Assembly: GCA_965243335.1 (NCBI GenBank)
Contig: OZ251545.1
Location: 1,240,001-1,304,000, forward strand
Reading direction: 5' to 3'
Source: JAJDXW01 sp965243335
Lineage (GTDB): Bacteria > Pseudomonadota > Gammaproteobacteria > HK1
DNA length: 64,000 bases
The notes under the pieces: model-generated
What the model was told of the DNA's origin: nothing
What the model saw: the letters and a program-made list of their open reading frames with translations, nothing else
Databases searched by the model: none
Translations under genes and position numbers: made by a program
Shown here: positions 17,628 to 26,275 of the stretch, piece by piece
How the letters are laid out: each line of letters begins with the position of its first letter
Position numbering within the stretch: the first letter of the stretch is position 1

Positions 17628-18887
17628 GTGCGAACCCTCTACACGATCGCCCTCTACGCCGCGATGCCCGGGGTCTGGGTTCGCCTCGCGTGGCGCGCGC
17701 GCCGGGACCGGGACTATCTCCGGCACGTCGGCGAACGGCTCGGGTTCGGCCCCTCCGCCGGCCCGGGCGGGATCCTGGTGCACGCGGTGTCGGTGGGGGA
17801 GGTCCAGGCCGCCCTTCCCCTCCTCGACCTCATGCTGGAGGAGCGCCGGGGTCCGATCCTGCTCACCACCACCACTCCCTCCGGGCGCCGCCGGGGCGAG
17901 TCCCTGTTCGCGGGCCGGGTGATGCAGCGCTACCTGCCGTGGGACCTTCCCGGCGCCGTCCGGCGGTTCCTTGCCCGCGCCGCGCCGCGCGCAGTCATCG
18001 TGCTCGAGACCGAGCTGTGGCCGAACCTCATCCACGCCTGCTCCGAGCGTTCGATCCCCCTCGTCTACGTCAACGCCCGGCTCTCGGAGCGCTCCGCGGC
18101 CGGGTACCGCCGCTTCCGGCGCCTGTTCGCGCCCGCCCTCGCCCGGGTGAACGCGGTCGCGGCCCAGACCCGGGAGGACGCGGCCCGCCTCGTCGCGACC
18201 GGGGCCCGCGCGGACCGGGTGGTGGTCACCGGGAACACCAAGCTGGACGTCGGGGCCCCGGCCGCCGCCCGCGAGAGCGGGCAGCACCTGCGGCGCCGGA
18301 TCGGGGCGAGCCGCCGGGTCTGGATCGCCGCGAGCACCCACGAGGGCGAGGAGGAGGCGGTGCTCGCGGCGTTCGCCCGGGTGCGCGAGGAGGTGGAGGG
18401 GTGCCGCCTCATCCTAGTCCCGCGGCACGTGGAGCGGGCCGGGCGCATCGCGGCCCTCGTCCGGCGCCGCGGCTACACGGTGTCGCTGCGCACCGGCGGC
18501 TTCGACGAGGCCGCCGACGTCCTCCTCGGCGACACGATGGGAGAGCTGCCGGTCTTCTACGCCGCGTCGGACCTCGCGTTCGTCGGCGGGAGCCTCGTCG
18601 ACGTCGGGGGGCACAACCTCTTGGAGCCGGCCCTGCTCGGGGTCCCCGCGCTCACCGGGCCCCATACCCGCAACTTCGCGGACCTCGCCGCGTCGCTCCA
18701 GGCAGCCGGGGCGGTGCGGACGGTCCACGGGGCGGAGGACCTCGCCCGGGCGGTCGTCGACCTCCTGCGGGACCCGAACCGCCGCTACCGCATGGGGGAG
18801 GAGGGCCGGAGGTTCGTGCTCTCGAACCGCGGGGCCCGGGAACGGACCATGGCCGTCATCGACCGGCTGCTCGAAGCATCACCCTGA
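17628..18887 (+). CDS. waaA: 3-deoxy-D-manno-octulosonic acid (Kdo) transferase WaaA
   Basis: WaaA adds Kdo from CMP-Kdo to lipid IVA at the inner face of the cytoplasmic membrane. The 419-residue product has an N-terminal hydrophobic anchor (LYTIALYAAMPGVWVRLAW), the GT30 N-terminal domain with HAVSVGEVQAALPLL carrying the catalytic glutamate, and the C-terminal domain with GNTKLDVG, AASTHEGEEE and FVGGSLVDVGGHNLLEPA. The GTG at 17628 is placed by homology. It sits 17 bases after the hydrolase gene but is functionally unrelated to it. Confidence 0.94.
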   Translation: MRTLYTIALYAAMPGVWVRLAWRARRDRDYLRHVGERLGFGPSAGPGGILVHAVSVGEVQAALPLLDLMLEERRGPILLTTTTPSGRRRGESLFAGRVMQRYLPWDLPGAVRRFLARAAPRAVIVLETELWPNLIHACSERSIPLVYVNARLSERSAAGYRRFRRLFAPALARVNAVAAQTREDAARLVATGARADRVVVTGNTKLDVGAPAAARESGQHLRRRIGASRRVWIAASTHEGEEEAVLAAFARVREEVEGCRLILVPRHVERAGRIAALVRRRGYTVSLRTGGFDEAADVLLGDTMGELPVFYAASDLAFVGGSLVDVGGHNLLEPALLGVPALTGPHTRNFADLAASLQAAGAVRTVHGAEDLARAVVDLLRDPNRRYRMGEEGRRFVLSNRGARERTMAVIDRLLEASP

Positions 18888-18911
18888 ATCGCCCTGAAGG
18901 GACGGGAAGAC

Positions 18912-19658
18912 GTGACGCACACCCTCGTTCTGCTCCGCCACGGCGAGAGCGCTTGGAACCTCGCGAACCGTTTCTCGGGGTGGACGGACGTCGACCTCAC
19001 CGAAGCCGGGCGCCGCCAGGCCCGGACGGCCGGGGCGCGGCTGCGCGACGGCGGGTTCGAGTTCGACGCGGCCTTCACCTCGGTGCTCAAGCGCGCGATC
19101 CGCACCCTCTGGATCGCCCTCGACGAGATGGACCGGATGTGGCTCCCGGTCCATCGCGACTGGCGGCTCAACGAACGCCACTACGGGGCGCTCCAGGGGC
19201 TCGACAAGGCGGAGACCGCCGCCCGCTACGGCGAGGACCAGGTCCTGCGGTGGCGCCGCAGCTACGACGAGCCGCCCCCCGCCCTCGACCCGGACGACGA
19301 GCGCCGCCCGGGGAGGGACCCGAGGTACGCGGGGGTCCCGGACCTGCCGCGCACCGAGTCGCTCAAGGACACCGTGGCGCGCATGATGCCGCTCTGGGAA
19401 GGGGTGATCGCGCCGCGGGTGCGGGCCGGGGAGCGGGTCCTCGTGTGCGCGCACGGCAACTCCCTCCGGGCGCTCGTGAAGCACCTGGGAGGGCTCTCGG
19501 AGGAAGAGATCCTCCGGGTGAACATCCCGACCGGGGCGCCGCTCGTCTACGAGCTGGACGACCGGCTCCGGGAGGTCGGGTGCCGTTACCTCGGCGACCC
19601 GGCGGAGATCGAGGCGGCCATGCGGGCGGTCGCGGAGCAGGGGAGGGCGGCCCGATGA
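18912..19658 (+). CDS. gpmA: 2,3-bisphosphoglycerate-dependent phosphoglycerate mutase
   Basis: GpmA interconverts 3- and 2-phosphoglycerate in glycolysis and gluconeogenesis. The 248-residue product, starting at a GTG, has the phosphohistidine motif LLRHGESAWN, RLNERHYGALQGLDK, SLKDTVARMMPLW, and the second catalytic histidine in VCAHGNSLRALVKHL. Length is that of the cofactor-dependent type (about 250). It overlaps csaA by 4 bases (ATGA). Confidence 0.95.
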   Translation: MTHTLVLLRHGESAWNLANRFSGWTDVDLTEAGRRQARTAGARLRDGGFEFDAAFTSVLKRAIRTLWIALDEMDRMWLPVHRDWRLNERHYGALQGLDKAETAARYGEDQVLRWRRSYDEPPPALDPDDERRPGRDPRYAGVPDLPRTESLKDTVARMMPLWEGVIAPRVRAGERVLVCAHGNSLRALVKHLGGLSEEEILRVNIPTGAPLVYELDDRLREVGCRYLGDPAEIEAAMRAVAEQGRAAR

Positions 19659-19993
19659 CGGAGGAGTTGACTTTCGAGGAGTTCCAGCGGGTCCGGATCC
19701 ACGCCGGCACCGTTGTCGAGGCGGCCCCGAACCCGAAGGCGAGGGTCCCCGCCTACGTGCTGCGGATCGACTTCGGGCCGCTCGGGATGCGGACCAGCTC
19801 GGCCCAGATCACCCGGAACTACTCGGCCGAAGAGCTGGTCGGCCGCCAGGTCGTGGCCGTGCTCAACTTCCCCCCGAAGCGGGTGGCGGGGGTCAAGTCG
19901 GAGGTGCTGGTGCTCGGCGCGGTGAGCGAGGAGGAAGGGGTCGTCCTTCTCCGCCCGACGTCCCCGGTCGCGAACGGCGCGCCGGTGGCCTGA
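19655..19993 (+). CDS. csaA: CsaA-like tRNA-binding domain protein
   Basis: The 112-residue product is a single EMAP/tRNA-binding OB fold, like CsaA, which binds tRNA and has been described as an export-related chaperone. Typical segments are FQRVRIHAGTVVEAAPNPKA, VLRIDFGPLGMRTSSAQI, and VAVLNFPPKRVAGVKSEVL. Length matches CsaA (~110). It overlaps gpmA and lies 26 bases before lexA. The physiological role is not established for this lineage. Confidence 0.88.
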   Translation: MTEELTFEEFQRVRIHAGTVVEAAPNPKARVPAYVLRIDFGPLGMRTSSAQITRNYSAEELVGRQVVAVLNFPPKRVAGVKSEVLVLGAVSEEEGVVLLRPTSPVANGAPVA

Positions 19994-20019
19994 GCGCGGC
20001 CCCGGCCGGCGCCCGGAAG

Positions 20020-20652
20020 ATGGCCGACGCCTTCCTCACCCGCCGGCAGGCCGACGTGCTGGCCTGGCTCCGGGACCACCGCCGCCGGGGCGGACGCCCC
20101 CCGAAGCTCGACGAGGTCTGCCGCGGCCTTCGGCTTCGCTCCCGGGGCTCGCTCCACAAGCACGTGCAGGCCCTCATCGAGGCCGGGTTCGTCGAGCCGA
20201 TGCGGGGCCGGCGGCGCGGGGTGCGCCTGCGGGAGGACGCGGCGGCGGGGGAGGTCCCCCTCGCCGGCACGATCGTGGCGGGCCGGCCGATCGAAGCGGT
20301 CGAGACCCCCGAGAGCGTCGAGGTCCCCGCTTCCCTGCGCGGGGACCGCCCCTGCTTCGCGCTGCGGGTGCGCGGAGACTCGATGATCGGGGACGGGATC
20401 CTCGACGGCGACGTCGTGATCGTCGAACGCCGCGAGGAGGCCCGCAACGGCGAGATCGTGGTCGCGGTCGTCGACGGGGCGGAGGCGACCCTGAAGCGCT
20501 TCCGGGCCGTCGAGGGCCCGCCGCCCGCCGTCGAGCTCCGGCCCGCGAACCCGGGGATGCAGGCCCTTCGCTACCCGCCGGACCGGGTGCGGGTGACCGG
20601 GGTGGTGACGGGGCAGATGCGGAGCTACCGCGCTACTCGAGCCACCCGTTGA
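20020..20652 (+). CDS. lexA: LexA repressor
   Basis: LexA represses SOS genes and cleaves itself when stimulated by RecA filaments. The 210-residue product has an N-terminal winged helix (LTRRQADVLAWLRDH; recognition-helix area SRGSLHKHVQALIEAGF), the cleavage site IVAGRPI (Ala-Gly), and the catalytic dyad: serine in RGDSMIGDGILDGD and lysine in EATLKRFRA. No obvious SOS box was seen in the 26-base gap before it, so autoregulation cannot be confirmed. Its 3' end overlaps the convergent tolC gene by 20 bases. Confidence 0.92.
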   Translation: MADAFLTRRQADVLAWLRDHRRRGGRPPKLDEVCRGLRLRSRGSLHKHVQALIEAGFVEPMRGRRRGVRLREDAAAGEVPLAGTIVAGRPIEAVETPESVEVPASLRGDRPCFALRVRGDSMIGDGILDGDVVIVERREEARNGEIVVAVVDGAEATLKRFRAVEGPPPAVELRPANPGMQALRYPPDRVRVTGVVTGQMRSYRATRATR

Positions 20653-21964
20653 TCGCCTCGAGGTCTTCCAGCACCAGGGCGCCCGCCGCGCGGCGCAGCC
20701 TGAGCGCGTCCCGGATGTAGTCGTAGCGGGCGGCGGCGAGGTCGTTCCGGGCCTCGAAGAGGTCCCGCTGGGCGTCGAGCACGTCGACGGAGGTCCGGGT
20801 GCCGACCTGGAACCCCGCCTCGACCGCGTCGACCGCGCTCTGGCTCGACACCACCGCCTGCCGGAGGGCCCCGACCCGGGCGATCGCGGACTCGACCCCG
20901 AGGTACGCCTGACGGGTCTGCCGGACCGCCTCGCGGCGCGCCCGCTCCAGCGCGTGGGTCGCCTCACGGTGGCGGGAGCGGGCCTGGCGGGTCTCGGCCG
21001 ACACCCGCCCGCCGGTGTAGATGGGCCACGCCAGCCGCAGTCCGACCGAGGCGGAGCGCCGCTCCGACCCGACCGGCTCCCGGTTCCGGTCGGACGCCTC
21101 CGCCCGGCCGAAGAGGTCGAGGGTGGGTCTTGCGCCCGCGCCGGCGAGCCGGATGGCGTCCTTGGCGACCGCGACCGCGAAGCTCGCCGACTTGACGGGC
21201 AGGTTGCGTTCGAGGGCGGTGCGGGTCCATTCGTCGATGTCGGAAGGGTCGGGCACGACGAGGGGGATCTCCTCGCCGAGGGGGGCCAGCGCCTCCGGGT
21301 ACTCCCCGATGACCTCCCGCATCGCCTCGCGTGCGTTCCCGAGGGCGTTCTCGGCCTCGATCGCCCGCGCGGACGCGAGGTCGAAGCGCGACTTCGCCTC
21401 CTCCACGTCCGTGATCGCGACGAGGCCGACCTCGAAGCGCTGCTGCGCCTGCCGTAGCTGCTGGCCGATCGCCTCGCGGTTGGTCTCGGCGAAGCGGAAG
21501 TCGTCGCTCGCCTCCAGCACCCCGAAGTATCGTTCCACGACCCGTTCGATGAGCTGCTGGGCCTGCACCGCGTAGTCGATCTCCGCCTTCTCCTCGTTCG
21601 TCCGGGCCTGTCCGAGGCGGATGTTCCGGTCCGGCCGGTACAGGGGCTGGGTCACGTCGAGCGAGAGCGAGAAGGTCGAGAAGGTGTCCTGGGAGGGTGC
21701 GGGCTCGTCGACGTCGTCGCGCTCCAGCACCCCCGAGGTCCCGAGCGAGACGTTCGGGAGAAGCGCGGCCTGCGCGATCGCGACCGACTCGAGGGTGGCG
21801 TCTCGATCCGCCGCCGCCGCCAGGAAGGTCGGATCGCTCTCCGTCGCGAGCCGGTACGCCGCGGCGAGATCGAGGGTCTGCGCGCCGGCCGCCGTCGGGG
21901 CCGCCGCGAGCAGCGCGGCGGTCGTCAGCGACAACGCGGATGGGATGACGAATCGCTTGTTCAT
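20633..21964 (-). CDS. tolC: TolC-family outer membrane efflux channel
   Basis: TolC proteins form trimeric outer-membrane/periplasmic tunnels for efflux pumps and type I secretion. The 443-residue product has a signal peptide (about 1-28, ending TAAGAQ) and two homologous outer-membrane-efflux halves with long coiled helices (for example QLRQAQQRFEVGLVAITDVE and VDAVEAGFQVGTRTSVDVLD), the typical repeat of TolC. It lies 11 bases downstream of the Pcm-like methyltransferase gene, a conserved pairing, so the two are probably co-transcribed from the promoter near 22650. Confidence 0.92.
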   Translation of the reverse strand: MNKRFVIPSALSLTTAALLAAAPTAAGAQTLDLAAAYRLATESDPTFLAAAADRDATLESVAIAQAALLPNVSLGTSGVLERDDVDEPAPSQDTFSTFSLSLDVTQPLYRPDRNIRLGQARTNEEKAEIDYAVQAQQLIERVVERYFGVLEASDDFRFAETNREAIGQQLRQAQQRFEVGLVAITDVEEAKSRFDLASARAIEAENALGNAREAMREVIGEYPEALAPLGEEIPLVVPDPSDIDEWTRTALERNLPVKSASFAVAVAKDAIRLAGAGARPTLDLFGRAEASDRNREPVGSERRSASVGLRLAWPIYTGGRVSAETRQARSRHREATHALERARREAVRQTRQAYLGVESAIARVGALRQAVVSSQSAVDAVEAGFQVGTRTSVDVLDAQRDLFEARNDLAAARYDYIRDALRLRRAAGALVLEDLEAINGWLE

Positions 21965-21975
21965 GCCGGATCCTT

Positions 21976-22623
21976 TCAGAGTTCGAAACGGTTGGGGCGG
22001 GCTGCGCCCGCGAGCGGCGGGAGGACGGTCTCGAAGAGGCTTTCCGTGGCCCAGTCCCCGGCGCCCGTGCGGGTCACGAGGCGGGCTTCCATCGCCGGCT
22101 CCTCGCCGACCACGACGAACAGCCGGCCGTTCGGCTTGAGCTGGCGGAGGAAGGCTTCGTCGAGCACCGGAAGGGATCCGGTGACGGCGATCGCGTCGTA
22201 GGGCGCCGACGCCTCCCAGCCCCGGACCGCGTCGCCCTCGATCACCTCGACGTTGCCGTACTCCGCGAGGCTCCGCTCCGCGCGCGCCTTGCGCTCCGGG
22301 GAGATCTCCACGGTGGTGACGCGGCGGGCGAGCCCCGCCGCGAGGGCGGCGAGGTAGCCGCTGCCCGTGCCGACCTCCAGCACGTGGTCGCGGGGGGTGA
22401 GCGCGAGGGCCTGCAGCAGGCGCCCTTCCTCGCGGGGCGGCATCATGACGTCGCCCTCCCCGAGCGGTATCCTCGCGTCGGCGTAGGCGAGACGGAGGTA
22501 GTCCTCCGGCACGAACCGCTCGCGGGGGGTCGCGGCGAGCCGATCGAGCACCGCCTGGTCCAGCACCTCCCAGGGCCGGACCTGCTGCTCGACCATGTTG
22601 AACCGCGCCCTCTCGAAGTCCAT
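21976..22623 (-). CDS. Pcm-like methyltransferase (TolC-linked paralogue)
   Basis: The 215-residue product is in the protein-L-isoaspartate methyltransferase family, with the SAM-binding motif HVLEVGTGSGYLAALAAGLA (80-99). However, the segment that in true Pcm enzymes reads like GQ.ISQP is here GEGDVMMPPREEGRLLQAL, so the canonical substrate-recognition residues are absent. Similar proteins sit next to tolC in other gammaproteobacteria. It may methylate another target or have lost isoaspartate activity. I chose the ATG at 22623 (MDFERARFNMVEQQ), which matches homologues better than upstream in-frame starts. Confidence 0.85.
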   Translation of the reverse strand: MDFERARFNMVEQQVRPWEVLDQAVLDRLAATPRERFVPEDYLRLAYADARIPLGEGDVMMPPREEGRLLQALALTPRDHVLEVGTGSGYLAALAAGLARRVTTVEISPERKARAERSLAEYGNVEVIEGDAVRGWEASAPYDAIAVTGSLPVLDEAFLRQLKPNGRLFVVVGEEPAMEARLVTRTGAGDWATESLFETVLPPLAGAARPNRFEL

Positions 22624-22645
22624 CCCGTGCTCCCCGTGCGCCCTA

Positions 22646-22674
22646 CCTATACGCGACGTTGGGCCGAAATACAA
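22646..22674 (-). promoter_or_regulatory. Probable promoter of the Pcm-like/tolC pair
   Basis: On the minus strand, TTGTAT (22674-22669) and TATAGG (22651-22646) are spaced by 17 bases, 23 bases ahead of the ATG at 22623. The divergent acpH start is at 22686, so the short gap may serve both directions. Confidence 0.45.
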
Positions 22675-22685
22675 AGGCGGACCGG

Positions 22686-23252
22686 ATGAACCACCTCGCC
22701 CACGCCCTGCTGGCCGCCGAGGCCCCCCTGCTGCTCGCCGGCAACCTCGCGGGCGATTTTGTCAAAGGTCGGCTCGATCGTCTCCCCCCCACGCCCCTGA
22801 TGGCCGGAATTCGCATGCATCGCGGCGTCGACGCCTACACCGACCGGCATCCGGTCTTCAGGCGGAGCCGGGGCCGGGTGGCGCCGCGCCGGGTGTCGGG
22901 GGTCATCGTGGACGTCGCATACGACCATTTCCTCGCGATGCGCTTCGACCGCTACTCCGACCTCCCGCTGGAGGCGTTCGCCGCCCGGACCTATGGGATC
23001 CTCCTCGAGCACCAGACGCTCCTGCCGCCGCGCCTGCGCGGCCTCCTGCCCCGGATCGCGGCCGAGGACTGGCTCGTGTCCTACCGCTGGCTCGAAGGCG
23101 TGGAGCGGACGTTCGCCCGGCTCTCGCGGCGGGTGGCGGCCCTCGCGGCGGGGACGGACCAGATCCGGGCCCGGTACGAGCCGCTCGAAGCCGATTTCCT
23201 CGAATTCTACCCGGAGCTCGCGAGGTTCGCGGCCGGGCTGCCGAGGCGGTAG
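22686..23252 (+). CDS. acpH: Acyl-carrier-protein phosphodiesterase family protein
   Basis: The 188-residue product belongs to the AcpH (DUF479) family within the HD-like hydrolases, which can remove the 4'-phosphopantetheine group from acyl carrier protein. Signatures are MNHLAHALLAAEAPLLLAGN, GDFVKGRLDRL, and GIRMHRGVDAYTDRHPVFR with the metal-binding His/Asp residues, then VDVAYDHFLA. Length is close to E. coli AcpH (193). An upstream in-frame start at 22659 is possible, but 22686 fits the family start. It is divergent from the Pcm-like gene. Confidence 0.88.
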   Translation: MNHLAHALLAAEAPLLLAGNLAGDFVKGRLDRLPPTPLMAGIRMHRGVDAYTDRHPVFRRSRGRVAPRRVSGVIVDVAYDHFLAMRFDRYSDLPLEAFAARTYGILLEHQTLLPPRLRGLLPRIAAEDWLVSYRWLEGVERTFARLSRRVAALAAGTDQIRARYEPLEADFLEFYPELARFAAGLPRR

Positions 23253-23319
23253 CCCGAAGGCTGGCATTCGGAGGGTCGGCGGCCGCAACGGCGGGCGTTC
23301 CAAGCTAAGATCGCGCCCC

Positions 23320-24972
23320 ATGGAGCCCCCGTCCGACCACCCGACCGCCCCCTCCGACTTCATCCGCCGCATCGTCGCCGACGATCTGGCGCGCTCCGGC
23401 GGGCGGGCGGTGACCCGCTTCCCGCCCGAGCCGAACGGCTATCTCCACATCGGCCATGCGAAGTCGATGTGCCTCAATTTCGGGGTCGCGGAAGAGACCG
23501 GGGGCCTCTGCCGCCTCCGCTTCGACGACACCAACCCGCTCCGGGAGAGCCGCGAGTTCGCGGAGGCCATCGAGGACGACGTGCGCTGGCTCGGCTTCGG
23601 ATGGGAGGGCGGGCCGAGACACGCCTCGGACTACTTCGAGGAGATGTACGGCTACGCCCAGGGCCTCATCCGGTCCGGGTGCGCCTACGTGGACAGCCGG
23701 TCGGCGGAGGAGATCCGCAGGACGAGGGGAACCCTCACCCGCCCCGGCGAGGAGAGCCCGTGGCGGGGCCGCCCGGCCGAAGAGAGCGCCGACCTGTTCG
23801 CGAGGATGCGCGCCGGGGAGTTCCCCGACGGGGCGCACGTGCTCCGGGCCCGGATCGACATGGCCTCCGGCAATCTCAACCTGCGCGACCCCGTGCTGTA
23901 CCGCATCCGCCACGCGGCCCACCCCCATACCGGCGACTCCTGGCGGATCTACCCCACGTACGACTTCGCCCAGGTGCTGTCGGACGCGATCGAGGGGGTC
24001 ACCCATTCTCTTTGCACCCTCGAGTTCGAGGATCACCGGCCCCTCTACGACTGGATCCTGGACCACGCCCGCCCGCCCGCCCGGCCCCGCCAGATCGAGT
24101 TCTCCCGGCTCGACCTCGAGCACACCGTGATGAGCAAGCGCCGCCTCGCGCAGCTCGTCGAGGAGGGCCATGTGGACGGCTGGAGCGATCCGAGAATGCC
24201 GACCCTGCGCGGCATGCGCCGGCGCGGCTATCCGCCCGCCGCGATCCGCGACTTCTGCGGGCGGGTGGGCGTCACCCGGAAGGCGAGCCGCACCGAGATG
24301 GGCCTCCTCGAACGGTGCGTGCGGGACGAGCTCGACCGGACCGCCCCCCGCGCGATGGCCGTGCTGCGCCCGCTCCGGCTCGTCATCGACAACTATCCCG
24401 AGGGAGCGGTCGAGGAGCTGGAGGCCCGCAACCATCCCCGAGACCCCGACGCCGGGGTCCGCAAGGCCCCCTTCGGGCGCGAGCTCCTGATCGAGCGCGA
24501 CGACTTCATGGCGGAGCCCGTCCCCGGCTTCCGCCGCCTGGCGCCCGGGCGGGAGGTGCGGCTTCGCTACGGCTACGTCGTGCGCTGCGAGTCGTTCGAG
24601 ACCGATCCGGGCACGGGCGCGGTGTCGCTGGTCCGCGGCGTCTACGACCCGGCCACCCGCGGCGGCCGGACGCCGGACGGGAGAAAGGTGCGCGGCACGA
24701 TCCACTGGGTGTCGGCCGGCCATGCGGCGCCCGCGGTCCTGCGGCTCTACGACCGGCTGTTCGCGGTCCCCGAGCCGTCCGGACCGGAGGACCTCAACCG
24801 GGAGTCGCTGGAGGTGGTCGATACGGCGCGGATCGAGCCCTCCCTCGCGGCCGCCCGGCCCGGCGACCGCTTCCAGTTCGAGCGCCTCGGGTACTTCTGC
24901 CGCGACGAAGACCTCGGCTTCAACCGGACCGTGACCCTGCGCGACGGCTGGGCGCGGCGGCGGGCGGGCTGA
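23320..24972 (+). CDS. glnS: Glutaminyl-tRNA synthetase
   Basis: GlnRS attaches glutamine to tRNA-Gln. The 550-residue product shows the class I HIGH motif in PEPNGYLHIGHAKSM (36-50), FDDTNPLRE, HSLCTLEFEDHRPLYDW, and the KMSKS equivalent VMSKRRL (near 270), followed by the beta-barrel anticodon-binding domains. PNGYLHIGHAK and the length distinguish it from GltX. Having glnS implies direct charging rather than sole reliance on the transamidation route. Confidence 0.96.
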   Translation: MEPPSDHPTAPSDFIRRIVADDLARSGGRAVTRFPPEPNGYLHIGHAKSMCLNFGVAEETGGLCRLRFDDTNPLRESREFAEAIEDDVRWLGFGWEGGPRHASDYFEEMYGYAQGLIRSGCAYVDSRSAEEIRRTRGTLTRPGEESPWRGRPAEESADLFARMRAGEFPDGAHVLRARIDMASGNLNLRDPVLYRIRHAAHPHTGDSWRIYPTYDFAQVLSDAIEGVTHSLCTLEFEDHRPLYDWILDHARPPARPRQIEFSRLDLEHTVMSKRRLAQLVEEGHVDGWSDPRMPTLRGMRRRGYPPAAIRDFCGRVGVTRKASRTEMGLLERCVRDELDRTAPRAMAVLRPLRLVIDNYPEGAVEELEARNHPRDPDAGVRKAPFGRELLIERDDFMAEPVPGFRRLAPGREVRLRYGYVVRCESFETDPGTGAVSLVRGVYDPATRGGRTPDGRKVRGTIHWVSAGHAAPAVLRLYDRLFAVPEPSGPEDLNRESLEVVDTARIEPSLAAARPGDRFQFERLGYFCRDEDLGFNRTVTLRDGWARRRAG

Positions 24973-25027
24973 TCCGGCCGCGCGGCCGCCGCCCCGCCGC
25001 CGGACCCCGGCGAAGCCGCCGCCCGCG

Positions 25028-26275
25028 ATGAAGCCCGAGCACCTCTACGCCTACCGCTACTGGAAGTGGCGGGTGCTCGGCGGGTTCTGCGTCTTCTACT
25101 GCGTCAACTATCTCGGCCGGTTCAACTTCAGCCTCATCCAGCCCCAGGTCATCGAGGACCTCGGGGTGACCGCGGCCGACACCGGCTTCGTCAACTCGTG
25201 CATGTTCTGGGGGTTCGCGCTCGGCGACCTCGTGCACGGGCGCCTCGGGGAGCGGTTCGGCTACCGGCGGGTCGTCCTCGCCGGCGCGCTCGCCACCGGG
25301 GCGTTCAACGTCGCGGCGAGCTTCGGGGACGACGTGGCCTCGCTCGCGGTCCCGTGGGCGGTGGTGGGGTTCGTCAACGCCGCGACCTGGGCCCCGGCCA
25401 TCGGTCTCATCGCCCAGTGGTGGTCGCGCCGGGAGCGCGGGCGGGCCCTCGGGTGGGTGCTCACCGCGGCCGGCATCGCGCTGCTGCTCGTCTGGATCGT
25501 GAGCCCCGCGGTCGCCGGCGCCTGGGGCTGGCGGGCGGCGCTCCGCTACCCGCCGCTCCTCATCGCGGCGCTCGGCGTCGCGTTCTGGTTCGTGGCCCGG
25601 GACCGGCCCGCGGACGTCGGCCTTCCCGCCTATTCCGAGGAGGACCAGGTCTCGCGCGATGCGGAGAGCGCGGCGGAGGGCCGCGCCCACGGCCTCGCCG
25701 CCTACGTCCACCTCCTCTCCAACTGGCGCTTCTTCGTCGCGTGCCAGGTCAAGGGGCTCGACAACGTGGTCCGCTACGGCATCGTCTCCTGGGCCCCGGT
25801 CTACTACGTCCAGGTCGGGGGGTTCGACCTCGCGACCATGGCCTGGGTGACCTTCGCCTACCCGGTGGGCTACCTGTTCGCGCCGCTCACCGGGGGGGCG
25901 ATCTCCGACCGGGTGTTCCGCAGCAACCGTTCGATCATGATCGCGATCGCGGGGGCCGCGAGCGGGGTGATGATGCTGTGCATCGCGGTCAGCCCGGCGG
26001 ACGACGCCGCGCTCGCCGCGACGCTCCTCTTCCTCGGCGGGTTCACCGTGAACCTGTCCCCGGTGGCGGCGCTCGCCGTGGACCTCGCGGGACGGCGCCT
26101 CGCGGGCACCGCGTCCGGGGTCCTCGACGCCCACGGCTACGTCTATGGAGGGCTACAGGCGTGGCTCTTCGGCCTGCTCGCGGTCTCCGGCGCCTACGGG
26201 TGGTTCTGGGTGTTCGCGGCCATGGCCTTCACCCGCTTCGTCGCGGTCGCCGCGATCTGGCGCGTCCGGGCCTGA
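25028..26275 (+). CDS. MFS transporter, organophosphate/anion antiporter-like
   Basis: The 415-residue product has about 12 hydrophobic segments and MFS signatures: CVNYLGRFNFSLIQPQVI near TM1, GDLVHGRLGERFGYRRV in the loop 2-3 position, and WWSRRERGRALG. The start and loops resemble the GlpT/UhpC group of organophosphate:phosphate antiporters or related hexuronate/anion carriers. The substrate cannot be assigned. It stands alone between glnS and the convergent dynamin-like gene, whose 3' end it overlaps by 123 bases. Confidence 0.8.
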   Translation: MKPEHLYAYRYWKWRVLGGFCVFYCVNYLGRFNFSLIQPQVIEDLGVTAADTGFVNSCMFWGFALGDLVHGRLGERFGYRRVVLAGALATGAFNVAASFGDDVASLAVPWAVVGFVNAATWAPAIGLIAQWWSRRERGRALGWVLTAAGIALLLVWIVSPAVAGAWGWRAALRYPPLLIAALGVAFWFVARDRPADVGLPAYSEEDQVSRDAESAAEGRAHGLAAYVHLLSNWRFFVACQVKGLDNVVRYGIVSWAPVYYVQVGGFDLATMAWVTFAYPVGYLFAPLTGGAISDRVFRSNRSIMIAIAGAASGVMMLCIAVSPADDAALAATLLFLGGFTVNLSPVAALAVDLAGRRLAGTASGVLDAHGYVYGGLQAWLFGLLAVSGAYGWFWVFAAMAFTRFVAVAAIWRVRA

